Shown here: piece by piece, positions 30,181 through 39,628 of the stretch
Position numbering within the stretch: position 1 is the first letter of the stretch
Layout: each line of letters starts with the position of its first letter
Translations under genes and position numbers: made by a program
Assembly (NCBI RefSeq): GCF_000213575.1
Contig: NZ_GL892005.1
Span: 529,995 to 593,994 of the forward strand
DNA length: 64,000 nt
Direction: 5' to 3'
Source: Dysgonomonas mossii DSM 22836
GTDB lineage: Bacteria > Bacteroidota > Bacteroidia > Bacteroidales > Dysgonomonadaceae
Notes under the pieces: generated by a model
The model's database searches: none
Told to the model about the DNA's origin: nothing
The model's input: only the letters and a program-made list of their open reading frames with translations

Positions 30181-32739
30181 TTAGAACGTCAGCTCGAATG
30201 ATATTCTGATTCCGTCTTTATCTACATTCGGATGGTAGAGATAGTTTACCCTTCTTACATAATCGACACGGAAGAATTTAAAAACATTCTCAATACCTAT
30301 GTTATATTCCATATAAGGCGTGTTTGTGGTCGAAAACGTCTCTTGTGGAAATAACAATAGATTATGATTAAACCGAGGGTCGTTGCGCTTACTCAAATCA
30401 CCATAAAAGCCTCTGAATCCAAAGACCTCACGCCATTTCAACCATTTAAGTACAGGGATTCTATTAAATAACCAACCTCCCAGATGGTAATATATTTCCC
30501 ATGATACTTGAGCATCGTGCACAAACTCCAACGGTTCTATCAAATAATAATTACCACGCTGGACTGTATACGAATTGTTAGCACTTGGTGTAATTAAGAA
30601 TGGAAAAGGAGCTTCGCCCCACAGCTTTTCTGCTTGTGCCGATAAGGTTAGCTTTCCGTAAGGAGCTATCCACATTTGTTTGAAGAATGATAATGAAGTC
30701 CTATTGTAATTGTATTGTCCGCCAAAAAGATTATTCACGGCCATCACATGCGACAAGGTGTAAATGGTTCGTGGTGCAGTTAAGGAACTTCTCTTTCGGC
30801 GCATTTGGTAGAATTTCTCATTGGGTGCATAGCGCAAGGTAAGCATTGTCTCGGTGGTACGTATTCTATTTACATTGTACTTGTTCCCGTCTTCGCCCAT
30901 CTTCTCAAAAAGAAGTTTTCCGGCAGCTTCTTCATCAAAAGTATGCCCGGTGAGCGTGAATGAGAATCCACCGTAAAATTCCTTATCGTACGATATTTCA
31001 GTCTGGCGGTTATATGTCATCTTCACATTGTTGGATCTGCGAAACGACATAAATATGTTATCTTTCTCGGCTTGTGTCTGTCGTTGCCCAAGCGTGTTTA
31101 CATCATATTTATAGGCTACCGTCAGGTTGTTTCTTGGGTATTCGTCTTTGGTATATTTTACATCGTTAAATGCCCATGTTGCTTCGCCATAATATTTAAA
31201 CTTCTCGTCTTTAGTACCATAAGCTGCATATCCGTATAAGAAGAGATGCTTATGAAGGTTCTTGGTTGTGTTGAGGGTCAATCTAAAACGATTCCCTTCC
31301 ACAGGATTGAAACTATACATTGTAGGGAGTCTTCCAATTTCCAGCTTTGTGTCCTCCTTATTTTTGGTGGTAGGAAAATAGCCTGTTGATAATACACTTC
31401 CGGCATTCAGCAAAACTTTAAACAGAGCTACTTTGTTTACATCTTCCATCATCTGATCCATCCGGTAATCTTTCTTAAAGTCCGGAGGGCGGCTGTTAGT
31501 CCAATATTTTTTATCTCTTTTCAGATAGTCTTTTTCAAATGCTTCGGGAGCAGCCAGAGCAAAAACGGGATCCATCGGATTGTCTATTGCAAATCTCTCG
31601 TATGACTTTACTTTATCAACATAGAATTTAACCATGTTTATCATAGACAGGTCTATGGCCATGCGCTCTTTGTCCGGAATCCATTTGTTGTCTGCTGTTT
31701 TTTTGAAATCGAGTTGTATGATAAGTTCATCCACAAAATTGATATTCATCTTTTTCGGAGTTCTCAATACTGCCCTTTTTACGGCATACATACTATCCAG
31801 AGAAATATATAAATTTCCCGTAAAGCCAATATCACGTGAATTGAACGGGGCAAAATCGAGCTTTACATATCGGTTATGATCTATATTTACTGTATCGGAT
31901 ATATACCAGCGATAGAAATTTACAGAGCTGTGATCACTTAGCGGGCTGACAAACTGCTGAAATAATAAAGTGATTGAGTTGTCTGTTATATTAATATCTT
32001 TAAAAACCTCTTTGATAATGGCATCGAGAGCTTCAGTCTCAAAAGTCTGGTCAAGACCTTCTATATGATACCCTTTTACAATACGTTTGTTTCCTTTCGG
32101 ATCTTTACGATAAAATACATCTGTCAATTTCTCTCTTACCGACACCGGCAAGATGGGCTTTTTATCTATCAAAGATGTGTCTATATAATTAGGAAGGAAT
32201 GTGTAACGCTTAAATTGCGATTGTTCAGGTTTGAACTCATTCAGGGCAATAAATGTACGCTCGTACTCTTCATACTGATAGTACTTTAATGCCGAAATAC
32301 TATTGATGTCTTTATGGGCTATTACTTTCTTTATTAGTTCTACAGCCGGATTATTCTTTTTCGAATATTTTTCTTTTTGTGGACGTACTATTACTTCTTT
32401 CAGTTGTTTGTCTTCAGGTTCTAGTAATATCTCTCTGGTGGTGGTAACCCCGGGATGTATTGTGAATGATTGGCTTTTGTAACCCAACAGCGAGGCCGAA
32501 ACAGTCGTTCTATTTCCCCTATAGCTAAGTCTATATTCGCCATCTTCGTCGGAGAATGTTACAGCAGATGTATTGTCGATCGTAATACTTGCGAAAGGTA
32601 GCTTTTCTTTTGTTACAGCATCTCTTACAACACCACGCACCACTGTGAGGGATTGGGCGTATGTCATGCCATAAAAACAACAGAATAAAAAGAGAAAAAC
32701 TGTCTTCCTAAGTATTATATATTGTGGAGTTTCACTCAT
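30181..32739 (-). CDS. DUF5686 outer-membrane protein with carboxypeptidase-like N-terminal domain
   Basis: This 852-residue exported protein starts with a signal peptide (VFLFLFCCFYGMTYAQS), followed by a CarboxypepD_reg-like beta-sandwich (VRGVVRDAVTKEKLPFASI ... GEYRLSYRGNRTTVSASLLGYKSQSF). The rest belongs to DUF5686, a Bacteroidota family whose many aromatic beta-strands and terminal Phe (ISFELTF) suggest an outer-membrane barrel. The function of the family is unknown. There is no TonB plug signature, so it is not an ordinary TonB receptor. It is separated from the upstream ettA gene by a strong terminator and is probably transcribed on its own. Confidence 0.88.
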   Translation of the reverse strand: MSETPQYIILRKTVFLFLFCCFYGMTYAQSLTVVRGVVRDAVTKEKLPFASITIDNTSAVTFSDEDGEYRLSYRGNRTTVSASLLGYKSQSFTIHPGVTTTREILLEPEDKQLKEVIVRPQKEKYSKKNNPAVELIKKVIAHKDINSISALKYYQYEEYERTFIALNEFKPEQSQFKRYTFLPNYIDTSLIDKKPILPVSVREKLTDVFYRKDPKGNKRIVKGYHIEGLDQTFETEALDAIIKEVFKDINITDNSITLLFQQFVSPLSDHSSVNFYRWYISDTVNIDHNRYVKLDFAPFNSRDIGFTGNLYISLDSMYAVKRAVLRTPKKMNINFVDELIIQLDFKKTADNKWIPDKERMAIDLSMINMVKFYVDKVKSYERFAIDNPMDPVFALAAPEAFEKDYLKRDKKYWTNSRPPDFKKDYRMDQMMEDVNKVALFKVLLNAGSVLSTGYFPTTKNKEDTKLEIGRLPTMYSFNPVEGNRFRLTLNTTKNLHKHLFLYGYAAYGTKDEKFKYYGEATWAFNDVKYTKDEYPRNNLTVAYKYDVNTLGQRQTQAEKDNIFMSFRRSNNVKMTYNRQTEISYDKEFYGGFSFTLTGHTFDEEAAGKLLFEKMGEDGNKYNVNRIRTTETMLTLRYAPNEKFYQMRRKRSSLTAPRTIYTLSHVMAVNNLFGGQYNYNRTSLSFFKQMWIAPYGKLTLSAQAEKLWGEAPFPFLITPSANNSYTVQRGNYYLIEPLEFVHDAQVSWEIYYHLGGWLFNRIPVLKWLKWREVFGFRGFYGDLSKRNDPRFNHNLLLFPQETFSTTNTPYMEYNIGIENVFKFFRVDYVRRVNYLYHPNVDKDGIRISFELTF

Positions 32740-32775
32740 TCTTTTATTGGGGAATCACATTTGTTTTTTTGTATT

Positions 32776-32814
32776 TAAAAAATCAAGAGTAAATATCGAT
32801 ATTTACTCTTGATT
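32776..32814 (-). terminator. 34-bp perfect palindrome, terminator of ettA
   Basis: Positions 32781-32814 are a perfect palindrome (AATCAAGAGTAAATATC and its complement). Read leftward it is followed by TTTTT, as in an intrinsic terminator, 57 bases beyond the ettA stop. Confidence 0.85.
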
Positions 32815-32870
32815 ATCAATACTAATTAGACTATGTAATTTCTGTAACGTTGCATAAAACGTTACCTTTT

Positions 32871-34559
32871 TTAGTTCATAAGCTTACGATAGCGGATACG
32901 CCTTGGTTCAACGTTACCCAATCGTGCTTTTTTATTTTCTTCGTATTCGCTATAGCTGCCTTCAAAGAAGAAAACTTCCGAGTTTCCTTCAAATGCCAGT
33001 ATATGAGTACAAATACGGTCGAGGAACCAACGGTCGTGGGAAATAACCACAGCACAACCTGCAAAGTTTTCGAGTCCCTCTTCAAGAGCACGTAAGGTGT
33101 TTACGTCAATATCGTTGGTCGGCTCATCCAGTAGCAACACATTTGCTTCCGATTTCAGTGTAAGTGCTAAATGCAAGCGGTTACGCTCACCACCCGATAA
33201 TACACCTGTCAGCTTTTCCTGATCGCCTCCCGAAAAATTGAAACGAGAAAGGTAGGCACGTGCATTGATTTCCTTGCCTCCTACACGAACAAATTCACTC
33301 CCTCCGGATATTACCTGATATACCGTTTTGTTAGGATCTATATCAGCATGTGATTGATCTACATATCCTATTTTTACGGTTTCGCCCACTTCGAATGTGC
33401 CTTTATCCGCTTGTTCGAGTCCTTGTATCAGTCTGAAAAGCGTGGTTTTCCCTGCACCATTCGGTCCTATGATGCCCACAATCCCTGATGGTGGAAGCAT
33501 AAACTCGAGATTGTCGAACAATAGTTTATCTCCAAATGCTTTGCCTACACCGTGTGCCTCGATAACTTTGTTTCCTAAACGAGGACCATTCGGAATGAAT
33601 ATTTCGAGTTTTTCTTCACGTTCTCTCTGGTCGGCATTCAAGAGTTTCTCGTAATCGTTCAAACGTGCTTTCCCTTTTGCCTGACGTGCTTTAGGGGCCA
33701 TTCTTACCCATTCCAACTCACGTTCGAGGGTCTTGCGGCGTTTGCTTGCTTGTTTTTCCTCTTGTTCCATCCGTTTGGTCTTTTGTTCGAGCCATGAGGT
33801 GTAGTTTCCTTTCCAAGGAATACCTTCACCACGGTCGAGCTCAAGAATCCATCCGGCTACATGGTCTAGGAAGTAGCGGTCGTGGGTAATACAAATTACA
33901 GTTCCCTTGTATTGTTGGAGATGTTGCTCCAGCCAGTCAATTGATTCTGCATCAAGGTGGTTGGTTGGCTCATCCAGTAATAATACGTCCGGTTCTTGTA
34001 ATAGCAAACGGCACAGAGCTACACGGCGAGCTTCTCCTCCCGAGAGGTTGGCTGCCAATTGGTCTTCAGGCGGACAACGAAGAGCATCCATTGCACGTTC
34101 TAGTTTATTATCTATATTCCAAGCGTCACTTGCATCTATCTTGTCTTGCAATTCGGCCTGACGTGCAAAGAGGGCATCCATTTTGTCCGGGTCTTCGTAA
34201 TATTCAGGCAGACCGAATTTCTCGTTTATGCCTTCATATTCCTTTAGTACATCCATTATCGGTTGTACTCCTTCTTGCACAAGTTCTTTAACGGTTTTTG
34301 CAGGGTCGAGTTTTGGATCTTGTTCCAAGTACCCAACCGAGTATCCTTTATCTGATACAATTTCTCCCTGATACTCTTTGTCTATACCGGCAATGATCTT
34401 TAGTAATGTTGATTTACCCGAACCATTTAGCCCGATGATGCCAATCTTAGCCCCATAGAAAAAAGAAAGGTAGATGTTCTTTAATACTTGTTTTTGTGGC
34501 GGGTACGTTTTACCTACGCCAATCATTGAAAAGATGATTTTTTTATCGTCTACTGACAT
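32871..34559 (-). CDS. ettA: Energy-dependent translational throttle protein EttA
   Basis: This 562-residue ABC-F ATPase of the EttA subgroup gates ribosomes entering elongation according to the ATP/ADP ratio. Residues VGKTYPPQKQVLKNIYLSFF near the start are typical of EttA. Two nucleotide-binding domains are complete: Walker A GLNGSGKS and GPNGAGKT, signatures LSGGEARR and LSGGERNR, and DEPTNHLD and DEPTNDID. Unlike the ABC-F protein encoded at 3.5-5.4 kb, it lacks a long C-terminal coiled coil and ends in PRRIRYRKLMN. It begins 5 nt after the DUF1697 gene and is probably co-transcribed with it. Confidence 0.96.
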   Translation of the reverse strand: MSVDDKKIIFSMIGVGKTYPPQKQVLKNIYLSFFYGAKIGIIGLNGSGKSTLLKIIAGIDKEYQGEIVSDKGYSVGYLEQDPKLDPAKTVKELVQEGVQPIMDVLKEYEGINEKFGLPEYYEDPDKMDALFARQAELQDKIDASDAWNIDNKLERAMDALRCPPEDQLAANLSGGEARRVALCRLLLQEPDVLLLDEPTNHLDAESIDWLEQHLQQYKGTVICITHDRYFLDHVAGWILELDRGEGIPWKGNYTSWLEQKTKRMEQEEKQASKRRKTLERELEWVRMAPKARQAKGKARLNDYEKLLNADQREREEKLEIFIPNGPRLGNKVIEAHGVGKAFGDKLLFDNLEFMLPPSGIVGIIGPNGAGKTTLFRLIQGLEQADKGTFEVGETVKIGYVDQSHADIDPNKTVYQVISGGSEFVRVGGKEINARAYLSRFNFSGGDQEKLTGVLSGGERNRLHLALTLKSEANVLLLDEPTNDIDVNTLRALEEGLENFAGCAVVISHDRWFLDRICTHILAFEGNSEVFFFEGSYSEYEENKKARLGNVEPRRIRYRKLMN

Positions 34560-34564
34560 GTCTG

Positions 34565-35122
34565 TTATATAAAATTATTTGTACCTAATTCTACTAATTT
34601 ATTTATTGTTTTTATATTTCGAGATGTGCAATGCTCATTTGCTTTCTGCAAAGCACTGGCTAATTTCGAATTTCTGATTGTTTTATCAAATAAAACATAT
34701 ACATCCCGATTAATTATTTCAAGCCTGTCATTTTCTTGTTTTCGTGCTGATATACGTTCTCTGTTAGCTTGAGATAAAGCTTCTCTATACAGAAATAAAT
34801 AGAAAACTTCCCCTTCTGCATTTTGCTCCATCTCTCGAATATCACTCTCCGAAAAGGGGATGCAATTCAACAGTTGCTTTAACTCTGATAGGGTTCTTAA
34901 TATAACCGCAATATTTAGTCCAAATGTTTCAAAAATAAATGCCTCTATTTTTGTCCCTAATGCTTCCTCTGTATCTTCTGATGTGAAAAGAATATTGCCG
35001 CTTTGGATATATGTTATAGCATCCGATATTCCCATGTTAGCAAACATGAGTTTCAGGTCGGACATCTTTATGATATTCTTCCCTCCAACATTAATTCCTT
35101 TGAGGAGAGCAATATATACCAC
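34565..35122 (-). CDS. DUF1697 domain protein
   Basis: This is a 185-residue cytosolic protein of the DUF1697 family, recognised by its N-terminus VYIALLKGINVGGKN and by IQSGNILF. The start is a GTG at 35122; no ATG is available and the family start fits exactly. No biochemical role is established for the family. It lies between an acyl-CoA ligase gene (13 nt upstream) and ettA (5 nt downstream), which suggests co-transcription rather than shared function. Confidence 0.88.
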   Translation of the reverse strand: MVYIALLKGINVGGKNIIKMSDLKLMFANMGISDAITYIQSGNILFTSEDTEEALGTKIEAFIFETFGLNIAVILRTLSELKQLLNCIPFSESDIREMEQNAEGEVFYLFLYREALSQANRERISARKQENDRLEIINRDVYVLFDKTIRNSKLASALQKANEHCTSRNIKTINKLVELGTNNFI

Positions 35123-35135
35123 CGTGGAATATTAT

Positions 35136-36791
35136 TTATCGTTGATATAAGAATCGTTTTATACTCCGTTTTGGAGTTTTTTCGAATTCCTGTTCCTGTA
35201 TTCTGAAGTTGGCAACTTGGCTATAGCTAGGAAGTCGCTTGTTAATAGATTTTCGTTCAGTAAGGAAGATGTCGGAATATTCACTTTCCTTTATATCATG
35301 CTTCTTCATATAGTCCTTGTCTGGGTATATGAGAGCGATCAGTTTTCCATTTTCTTCTATGATAAGCGATTCGGATACGAATGGAGAGTTGTTATAGAAA
35401 CCTTCTATTTCTTCAGGATATATGTTTTGTCCCGAAGCTCCGAGTATCATCGTCTTGCTACGGCCTTTGATGAATATAAAACCATCTCTGTCCATTACGC
35501 CCAAATCTCCTGTACGTAACCATCCGGCTTCGTCTATGACATGCTTTGTTGCTTCTTCATTCTTGTAGTATCCAAGCATTACATTCTGTCCTTTTACCAT
35601 GATTTCGCCTGTCTCGGTTTCTATATTCGACGATTCTATACGCACACTCATTCTGTCTACAGGACGTCCGCAAGATCCGGGTTTGTACGTTTCCCAATAC
35701 TCGTAAGAAATCAGCAGCCCACATTCTGTCATTCCATATCCAACGGTGTATGGAAATTTTATGTCTGTAAGGAACTGTCCTACTTCTTTGTTGAGTGCAG
35801 CACCGCCAATCACAACTTCGACCAGCTTGCTTCCAAACATCGGTATTAGTTTATCTGCAATCTTTTGATATACTTTTTTTCTGAAGAAAGGAATTTTTAT
35901 CAGTGTTTTCACCGGCTGCTTCTTTAACTCGGGAAATACTCGCATCTGTATGATTTTCTCAATAATCAGCGGCACAGCCAGTACCAAAGTCGGATTTACC
36001 TTCGCAAAGGCATCCATTATAATTTGAGGAGAAGGAACACGTGTCAGATAATGAATATGACAGCCTTTGGCGATGGATAATAAAACTTCAAAGGCTAATC
36101 CGTACATGTGAGCCATCGGTAGCATGCAGACAATACCGTCACCGGCTTTTACGAATTCAATATTATCTATAGCGAACCGTGTATTAGACCATAGGCTACG
36201 ATAAGGAACCATAACGCCTTTCGGATTGCTTGTTGTTCCTGATGTATAATTTAGTACAGCTAATTCGTCAGGTAACTCGTCGTGTACAATAACATCCTCT
36301 TTCGTAAAGCCATTGGGATATTTTTTCAATAGTGCCTGATCTAAATTGGCACAGGATGCCAACAATTTGGCTGACCGTGATTTCTGTACAGAAAAGTCAT
36401 CTATCAAAAGAATGGTTTCCACAGTCGGTATTTGTATCGGGTCTACTTTCGACCATACAAATTCATCGGCAAAGAATACTTTCGATTCTGAGTGATTTAC
36501 TAGCGAATGTATGCTTTCTCCACTAAAGTCGTGCAGTATTGTTGTTATCACAGCACCATAGGTGAGGGATGCAAAAAAGGCAACTGCCCAGTTTGCTGAA
36601 TTACGTCCGCAAATAGCTATTTTATCACCTTTTTGGACGTCCATATCTTCGAATAGAATATGCAATTGTGCCATCTTTGTGGCGAAGTCCTTATATAGGT
36701 ATGTTTCGCCATTATAGTCAGTGAGAGCAGGTCGCTCCCAGTTGTTACATATTCCGTCTTTTATGAGGGTTAGAAATTTTCCGCTTTCCAT
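35136..36791 (-). CDS. AMP-dependent acyl-CoA synthetase/ligase
   Basis: This is a 551-residue adenylate-forming enzyme of the long-chain fatty-acid CoA ligase type. It activates a carboxylic acid with ATP and transfers it to CoA or a similar thiol. The core motifs are present: the phosphate-binding loop LNYTSGTTSNPKGV, the YGMTECG adenine motif, TGDLG and the hinge IKGRSKTMIL. The catalytic Lys region near the C-terminus ends in KTPKRSIKRFLY. The exact acid cannot be deduced. A minus-strand TATATTTG at 36819-36826 is a possible promoter 28 nt upstream. A LysR gene ends about 100 nt upstream and could regulate it. Confidence 0.9.
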   Translation of the reverse strand: MESGKFLTLIKDGICNNWERPALTDYNGETYLYKDFATKMAQLHILFEDMDVQKGDKIAICGRNSANWAVAFFASLTYGAVITTILHDFSGESIHSLVNHSESKVFFADEFVWSKVDPIQIPTVETILLIDDFSVQKSRSAKLLASCANLDQALLKKYPNGFTKEDVIVHDELPDELAVLNYTSGTTSNPKGVMVPYRSLWSNTRFAIDNIEFVKAGDGIVCMLPMAHMYGLAFEVLLSIAKGCHIHYLTRVPSPQIIMDAFAKVNPTLVLAVPLIIEKIIQMRVFPELKKQPVKTLIKIPFFRKKVYQKIADKLIPMFGSKLVEVVIGGAALNKEVGQFLTDIKFPYTVGYGMTECGLLISYEYWETYKPGSCGRPVDRMSVRIESSNIETETGEIMVKGQNVMLGYYKNEEATKHVIDEAGWLRTGDLGVMDRDGFIFIKGRSKTMILGASGQNIYPEEIEGFYNNSPFVSESLIIEENGKLIALIYPDKDYMKKHDIKESEYSDIFLTERKSINKRLPSYSQVANFRIQEQEFEKTPKRSIKRFLYQR

Positions 36792-36818
36792 ATTTTAAAT
36801 TGTACTAGGTAATGTATA

Positions 36819-36826
36819 CAAATATA
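36819..36826 (-). promoter_or_regulatory. -7 element of the acyl-CoA ligase gene
   Basis: The minus strand reads TATATTTG (TAnnTTTG), 28-35 nt before the start codon. No -33 box is evident. Confidence 0.45.
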
Positions 36827-36889
36827 CACAAAAAACTAACTTTTTTGTGAATTAGGTAGAATCATAACTTAATTTTGTTTTTTCGGCTG

Positions 36890-37819
36890 TTATACAGTTG
36901 TTAAATCTTCCATATTTGTATCTACGTGTTTTAAGATGAAAGATTTTATTTTTTCTACATACTGTGGCTGTGTTTTGTTTTTATTATAAGCCAAATAGAG
37001 TGTATTCGTTGCCGTGATAGTTCCTTTCCATAATGTCTTTACCCATTTCTTCTCTAATGCCTTTCCTGCTATTATGTCAGATGATACGGCAAGGCCACTA
37101 TTGTTTTTTATGGCTTTTAGGATAGATACGTTATCAGGGATTACAGCATGTAACTTCAATATCGGGCGCTTTTTGAAGCTCTCACGCCAGAAACGTCTGA
37201 TAAGAGGCAGGTTATTATCGTAGGCATACCACTTTTGGGTTTTAAGCCATTTCTCGGCTTCGCTCAAATTGTTTTTTGCTATTAGCTCATCAAATAGCAT
37301 TGTGTCCATGTTGGTGTTGCATACAATCATAAATGACTCGGTGAATAGAGGTTCATAGGTGAGCGTATCATCAGATTTGCTCTGTCGGGTGATGATTGCA
37401 ATATCCAGATCATTGTTGATAAGTTTACCTGTAAGTTCGTCTGCCAGTCCGTATTCAACCGTTAGGTGCAGGTCATCTTGATCGCCTATATGTTCGGCTA
37501 GGTAATCCGAAAAAAGTTCTGCCGGAGTGCCAAAGCGTATGCTTGGAGCTTTATTGAGTACAGTCCTTTTAAATTCGGTTTCAACTCGTTCGAGGTTATC
37601 TATTGATTCTACGATCTGCGTGTAAAGCTGTTTACCATACTCCGTCGGAACCATCTTGCGTGGCATTCGTATAAACAGAGGCTGCCCGATATAGCTCTCT
37701 AGGGATGCCAATTGAATGCTGACATTGGGCTGAGATACCATAAGCTCTTGCGAAGCCTTTGTGAGCGTACCATATTGATAAATGGCTTTAAATGTTCTGT
37801 ACCATTCTAAGTTTACCAT
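36890..37819 (-). CDS. LysR-family transcriptional regulator
   Basis: This 309-residue regulator has an N-terminal winged helix-turn-helix (residues 1-60: LEWYRTFKAIYQYGTLTKASQ, then QPNVSIQLASLESYIGQPLFIRM) and a two-lobed periplasmic-binding-like effector domain. The effector is unknown. It faces the rightward YceI gene across about 230 bp of AT-rich DNA and lies upstream of the leftward acyl-CoA ligase gene. LysR proteins often act on a divergent neighbour, so YceI is a candidate target, but no clear T-N11-A site was singled out. Confidence 0.93.
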   Translation of the reverse strand: MVNLEWYRTFKAIYQYGTLTKASQELMVSQPNVSIQLASLESYIGQPLFIRMPRKMVPTEYGKQLYTQIVESIDNLERVETEFKRTVLNKAPSIRFGTPAELFSDYLAEHIGDQDDLHLTVEYGLADELTGKLINNDLDIAIITRQSKSDDTLTYEPLFTESFMIVCNTNMDTMLFDELIAKNNLSEAEKWLKTQKWYAYDNNLPLIRRFWRESFKKRPILKLHAVIPDNVSILKAIKNNSGLAVSSDIIAGKALEKKWVKTLWKGTITATNTLYLAYNKNKTQPQYVEKIKSFILKHVDTNMEDLTTV

Positions 37820-37966
37820 TATTGTTTGATTGCAAATTATAAATACATGAATTTGAACAATCTTTAGGGCTACATAGTTCTATATTTATGAGAAGTTATT
37901 AGCAACCAAAGACTAACAAAATACAAATCTATAAAATTTTTTATGATAATGTATAAATATTGCTAT

Positions 37967-37997
37967 TTTGTAAATAGAAAATGATAGTTTAACTTTG
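37967..37997 (+). promoter_or_regulatory. Primary promoter of the YceI gene
   Basis: TTTG (37967-37970), 19 nt, then TAACTTTG (37990-37997) match the Bacteroides consensus in elements and spacing. The leader is about 45 nt. Confidence 0.78.
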
Positions 37998-38047
37998 TGT
38001 CATATTTAATAGAATAAATTGATTAGTATTTAAAAATTATAAATAAT

Positions 38048-38710
38048 ATGAAGACATATTTATTAGCCATTGCGGTAGTATTGTTTGCTGTGTCTTGCAA
38101 TACAACAACGAAGAACAAGGTAGAAGGAACAGATGCTCAGTCGGCAGCAACAGGAACAGGTGAACAGTTGGTAGTAGATACAACAGCGTCTACCATTAAA
38201 TGGAAAGGGTCTAAGGTTGGAGGAGACCATGTAGGAACAATCGCATTGAAGAGTGGACAGTTAGCTGTAAATGGAGAAGAAGTAGCTTCAGGTAGTTTTG
38301 TGATTGATATGAATAATATTGTAGATGAAGACCTTCCTACGCAGATATTAAAAGATAAACTGACAGGTCACCTTAAAAGTGGAGATTTTTTTGATGTCGC
38401 TACTTATCCCGAAAGTACATTTACTATTACTAAAATAGCAAAGGCTGCTCATCCTACCGATAGTGTAAACTATGAAGTGAGTGGCAACCTGAAACTGAAA
38501 GATGTAGAGAAAAATATTACATTTGGAGCTAAGATAACAAAAGAAGGAGATGTATATAAGGCTGTTACAGTTCCATTCTCTATAGATCGTACGCAATGGA
38601 ATGTAAAATATGGATCTAAAACTCTTTTTGCAGACCTGAAAGAGAATATCGTAAACGATAATATTGAACTACAGATAACTATAGTAGCTAAGGCAGCTCA
38701 GCAACAATAA
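38048..38710 (+). CDS. YceI-family lipoprotein
   Basis: This 220-residue lipoprotein (Cys17, LFAVSCNTT) carries a YceI domain, a lipocalin-like barrel that binds isoprenoid or lipid chains in related proteins. Typical blocks are STIKWKGSKVGGDHVGTIALKSG, YPESTFTITKI and a late DRTQWNVKYGS. It should sit in the periplasm, anchored to a membrane. It is monocistronic, with its own promoter and a terminator after the stop. Confidence 0.93.
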   Translation: MKTYLLAIAVVLFAVSCNTTTKNKVEGTDAQSAATGTGEQLVVDTTASTIKWKGSKVGGDHVGTIALKSGQLAVNGEEVASGSFVIDMNNIVDEDLPTQILKDKLTGHLKSGDFFDVATYPESTFTITKIAKAAHPTDSVNYEVSGNLKLKDVEKNITFGAKITKEGDVYKAVTVPFSIDRTQWNVKYGSKTLFADLKENIVNDNIELQITIVAKAAQQQ

Positions 38711-38738
38711 ATATATTCATAAATAGGTAGATGAGATT

Positions 38739-38768
38739 CAGCTCTGATCGCAGGTCAGGGCTGTTTTT
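38739..38768 (+). terminator. Terminator after the YceI gene
   Basis: CAGCTCTGA (38739-38747) pairs with TCAGGGCTG (38755-38763) with one G-T pair, followed by TTTTT. Confidence 0.85.
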
Positions 38769-38786
38769 GTATATAAGATTAGAATT

Positions 38787-39612
38787 ATGACTCTGAAAGA
38801 ATTACATAAAAAGGTTATGTCTTTTGATGATACCCCTTTGATGCCTGTTGTTTTTGTAGGACATGGAACCCCAATGAATGCAATAGAAGACAATGAGTTT
38901 GTGCATGAGTGGAATCGGCTGGGAAGTGAATTACCAAGACCACGAGCTATTCTTTGTGTCTCAGCACACTGGGAAACAAGAGGTACATTTGTGACAGCAA
39001 TGGATATGCCGAAAACAATTCATGACTTCTACGGTTTTCCAAGAGAATTATATAATCAGCGGTATGCTGCCCCCGGTTCTGAAGAATTGTCAGCTATCGT
39101 GAAAGATCATGTAAAAACTGTAGAGCTTGATTACGAATGGGGCTTAGATCATGGTAGCTGGAGTGTGTTGAAGCATATCTATCCTTCGGCTGATATACCT
39201 GTTGTACAGCTTAGTATAGATCACTTTAAGGGCCCTCAGTATCATTATGAACTGGCTCGCGAACTGTTTTTTTCTCCGCTCTAAAGGTGTTTTGGTAATC
39301 GGTAGTGGCAATATGATCCATAATCTCAGGATGGTGAAAGTAGAAAATGGAGACTTCAATACGGAATATGGTTATGATTGGGCGTTTGAACTGAATGATA
39401 TTTTCAAAAATAAAATCCAAGACGAAAATCACAATGCTTTGATTGACTTTAGTGATCTACACGATTCTGCACGACTGGCTATTCCTACCCCGGAACATTA
39501 TATTCCACTACTCTATATCTTAGCCTTACAAAAGAAAGGGGAGGAAGTCCGATTTTTTAATGATAAGGTTATAGCTGGATCTTTGAGTATGAAGTCTTTG
39601 ATTATATCTTAA
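38787..39612 (+). pseudogene. Frameshifted LigB-type extradiol dioxygenase (YgiD/DODA-like)
   Basis: This is a class III extradiol ring-cleavage dioxygenase of the 4,5-DOPA dioxygenase/YgiD type. The first frame (38787-39284) carries VGHGTPM, CVSAHWET and GLDHGSWSVL, with the metal-binding histidines. It then runs out of frame at seven T (39267-39273), giving a false end SPL. The second frame continues exactly as the family does (FFLRSKGVLVIGSGNMIHNLR ... TPEHYIPLLYILAL) to 39612. Removing one T gives an intact protein of about 274 residues, the normal length. All expected residues survive on both sides, so the lesion is recent, variable or a sequencing error. Confidence 0.8.
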
Positions 39613-39628
39613 GGCGAAAGAAAATCCA

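Noticed and set aside
32781-32814. 34-bp palindrome as a regulator binding site or recombination site
   Set aside because: Position just after ettA and the following T run on the coding strand fit an intrinsic terminator better.
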